The notes under the pieces were generated by a model. The model did not search any database, had not been told where the DNA came from, and worked only from the letters and a program-made list of their open reading frames with translations. Below, one piece after another: positions 62,112 through 64,000 of a DNA stretch of 64,000 nt. The stretch is from Streptomyces sp. NBC_00287. Its GTDB lineage: Bacteria > Actinomycetota > Actinomycetes > Streptomycetales > Streptomycetaceae. The position numbers were made by a program, and so were the translations under genes. The stretch is from positions 1,116,001 to 1,180,000 of the forward strand of contig NZ_CP108053.1 in assembly GCF_036173105.1 (NCBI RefSeq). The letters run 5' to 3'. The stretch's first letter is position 1, and the number at the start of each line of letters is the position of its first letter.

Positions 62112-64000
62112 CTATTCCTCTACCGGCATTACGATGCCCGCATCAATAAGATTCCCCAGGAGCTTTCCGGCTTGGCGGCCTAGCCTCGTGACTTCCTGGA
62201 AATCCGAGAAACTAAACCGCCGACCATCTACCAGGGGTTCGACAAGTCCATCGATCCGGTGGGATATCCGGGCCACTTCTCGCCGTCGCACCTGTGTGAC
62301 GGTGAGAAGCTCAGCGTAAACATGCCAGTCGAACTCCTCGACAGCGAAACGGAACATACGACTGGGCCGGTCCTCGACGAGTTGCGGCGAGGCTACCTGT
62401 ACAGATTCCGACGAGGTCGCGCCTTCGGCGCGCTCGCGGTTCAGTTCCCGGGAGAATCTGTTATAGACCTCATGGACTTGCATGCGCTCGTGGGGCGTCA
62501 TCGCTGGATCGACCAGCCCCGCGTTGTTAAGTGTGTACTGGGCCTGGCCGCCGATGAGTGAACTCGCTTCGACTATCAGACCAAAGTTCTCTGGCGAACG
62601 GCCAACCTTGGATGATTTCGTGGCCTCGAACGGGAATACCGACACTGAATCGATGCAGTCGCTGTACTGCTTGATATCACTCAGTGCACTGATCGCTTCT
62701 TCATACGTAGTCGACGGCAGGTCCGGGATCAGGTTGATTCCCAGCTTGATTCCGGTATCGCGAGCCTCTCTAAGGAAGCGAATATTCTCCTCGCGATCCG
62801 CGGATTTATGCACGAGCTTCAACACTCGACTGACCATGGTTTCCATACCGATGATCAGCGCGGTACACCCCGCGTCTGCCATTAGCTGGAGCAGCTCGGC
62901 GTCGAAGCGCCGGTCAACCATGGCAAAGGAGTCCCATTGGAACCGCAGTTCGCGCGCCAACAGGGCACTGCTCATCCGTCGAGCAAAAGCCGGAGGTATC
63001 GACTCCGTAACGAGGGTGAACTTAGTGGCGCCATAGCGGCGGTTGAGTTCGATCATCTCCTCAACGACTGCATTCGGTTGGCGCCCCCGGTATGGCGGGC
63101 TCCCGTCGTAGAGTTCGACGAAGTCGCAGTAGTCGCACTTCCCCCAATAGCAGCCACGAGCCTGTGTGACGCTGAAGACCGGCTCCGGAATACGGCGGAG
63201 TATGTCCTCGTCGTACCGAGGACATACGAGTTCAGACATCCGAAGCCCCGGGCCAGGCGGGACAACAGTAAAAGCCCCACCTTCGTCAATGAAGGTGCAA
63301 CCGGCGACATCGGCAGGAACCCAGATTTCAGATGCGGTCTGCTGCGCCAGCTTCAGCAATGGCATCTCGCCATCAAAGCGAACTACGGCATCAACAGCTC
63401 GGTTCGACCGTAGAAGCCGCTCAAGGTCGTCGTCGTCCATCAAGCTTAGGGCCGGGCCCCCAAGGATGATGCGTCCGGAGAACCCGGCTGCGCGTGCTGC
63501 CTCCGCCATCAAAAGGGCAGGGATGATTTGCGGCCCCATGGGGACGGAAATACCCAATAGGCGGACGCTCTGGGGCAACACGACGTCCCATCGACGGGAC
63601 TGCATGAACCTGGAGTGCCACTGCCTAGCCCACTCCGACGCTTCAGTGTGCGCCAGCCCGAATAGCTCCTCGGGCGTCGGGTCGAGGAGGAAGGGACGGG
63701 CTATTTCCTCCATGACGTAGCCAAGAGGGGCAGTCCGACCGAAATGAAAGACCCCATGTGCGTCAATCAGCTGGTCGGCGTTATTCTGAGCCCATCGGGC
63801 CAGGGCTGCGGGCAGGCTGTCCGGAGCCACGTTTGGAGCAACGCCCGTAGCCAAATCCGACAACGCACCCGCGGCCAGAATGAATTCTGCAAATTCCGCG
63901 TTAAGGTCCGCCTGTCGAGAGATGACGCCGTGTTTGAGCAACCACCCGTCCAGCATCGCCAGTGAGGGGTAGTAGCCGCCCAGGCTCGTCTCGACCAACG
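62112..64000 (-). CDS. Radical SAM protein with B12-binding-like N-terminal domain (continues past right edge)
   Basis: At least 628 codons; the frame is open to the edge, so the N-terminus may be missing (TTG 63998 is only the first start-like codon inside). N-terminal B12-fold block RLLGISVPMGPQIIPALLMA and GRIILGGPALSLMDDDD lacks the DxHxxG cobalamin His. Cluster motif GCYWGKCDYCDF uses C283-x4-C288-x2-C291, an unusual spacing for radical SAM enzymes (normally Cx3Cx2C). TIM-barrel motifs follow: FTLVTESIPPAFARR, TALIIGMETMVSRVLK and LGINLIPDLPSTTYEE. The last 120 residues form a C-terminal domain. First visible gene of the leftward operon. Confidence 0.88.
   Translation of the reverse strand, partial: LVETSLGGYYPSLAMLDGWLLKHGVISRQADLNAEFAEFILAAGALSDLATGVAPNVAPDSLPAALARWAQNNADQLIDAHGVFHFGRTAPLGYVMEEIARPFLLDPTPEELFGLAHTEASEWARQWHSRFMQSRRWDVVLPQSVRLLGISVPMGPQIIPALLMAEAARAAGFSGRIILGGPALSLMDDDDLERLLRSNRAVDAVVRFDGEMPLLKLAQQTASEIWVPADVAGCTFIDEGGAFTVVPPGPGLRMSELVCPRYDEDILRRIPEPVFSVTQARGCYWGKCDYCDFVELYDGSPPYRGRQPNAVVEEMIELNRRYGATKFTLVTESIPPAFARRMSSALLARELRFQWDSFAMVDRRFDAELLQLMADAGCTALIIGMETMVSRVLKLVHKSADREENIRFLREARDTGIKLGINLIPDLPSTTYEEAISALSDIKQYSDCIDSVSVFPFEATKSSKVGRSPENFGLIVEASSLIGGQAQYTLNNAGLVDPAMTPHERMQVHEVYNRFSRELNRERAEGATSSESVQVASPQLVEDRPSRMFRFAVEEFDWHVYAELLTVTQVRRREVARISHRIDGLVEPLVDGRRFSFSDFQEVTRLGRQAGKLLGNLIDAGIVMPVEE

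Overview
The window is very G+C-rich with strong third-position bias, GTG/TTG starts and dense operons. Together with the gene families present (DUF397/DUF5753 regulator pairs, SAV2177-type methyltransferase, DmdR-type iron boxes, type I-E CRISPR repeats), this points to a Streptomyces or close relative. All names are family recognition by eye; no database was searched.

1-10,400 is an iron-acquisition locus. A hydroxamate-siderophore NRPS runs off the left edge. It is followed by two FecCD permeases, an ATPase, an N5-hydroxyornithine formyltransferase and an ornithine N5-monooxygenase, with an iron box in each of the two divergent promoters. A FetB-like permease follows the monooxygenase. 10,400-18,160 is ordinary chromosome with decay: SulP transporter, TfoX-domain protein, alpha/beta hydrolase with divergent TetR, FAD monooxygenase, second TetR, and two gene stubs.

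18,168-32,093 is a complete type I-E CRISPR-Cas locus: array 1 (about 29 good repeats plus a decaying tail), cas3-cas8e fused in one frame, cse2, cas7, cas5, cas6e, cas1, cas2, then array 2 (20 repeats). Both arrays have near-identical leaders and point the same way. Each has its own private repeat base.

32,391-49,700 is a conjugative-element module: sigma-like regulator, pilin-like protein, VirB6-like, PrgI, VirB4, GP88 (frameshifted), coupling protein, replication-relaxation protein, VirB1-like hydrolase. A leftward accessory block follows with a frameshifted DUF932 gene, a tRNA-like gene, several unknown genes each with a strong terminator hairpin, and a three-copy conserved 70-bp box. No relaxase or integrase is in the window.

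50,130-54,422 holds regulators (tandem HxlR-like protein, RsbW-like kinase, XRE/DUF5753 plus DUF397, methyltransferase, HxlR). 54,900-58,170 is an IS nest: an IS5 transposase gene split by an IS110 element and cut at its far side by an IS630 element with a TA duplication. In the IS110 5' non-coding end I can read a candidate bridge RNA whose four guides match the actual target and the element's own ends.

58,403-64,000 is a leftward, translationally coupled operon: radical SAM protein with a B12-binding-like N-terminus, E1/ThiF-like enzyme, MFS exporter and ATP-grasp-like protein. It looks like an unrecognised peptide natural-product pathway and continues past the right edge.
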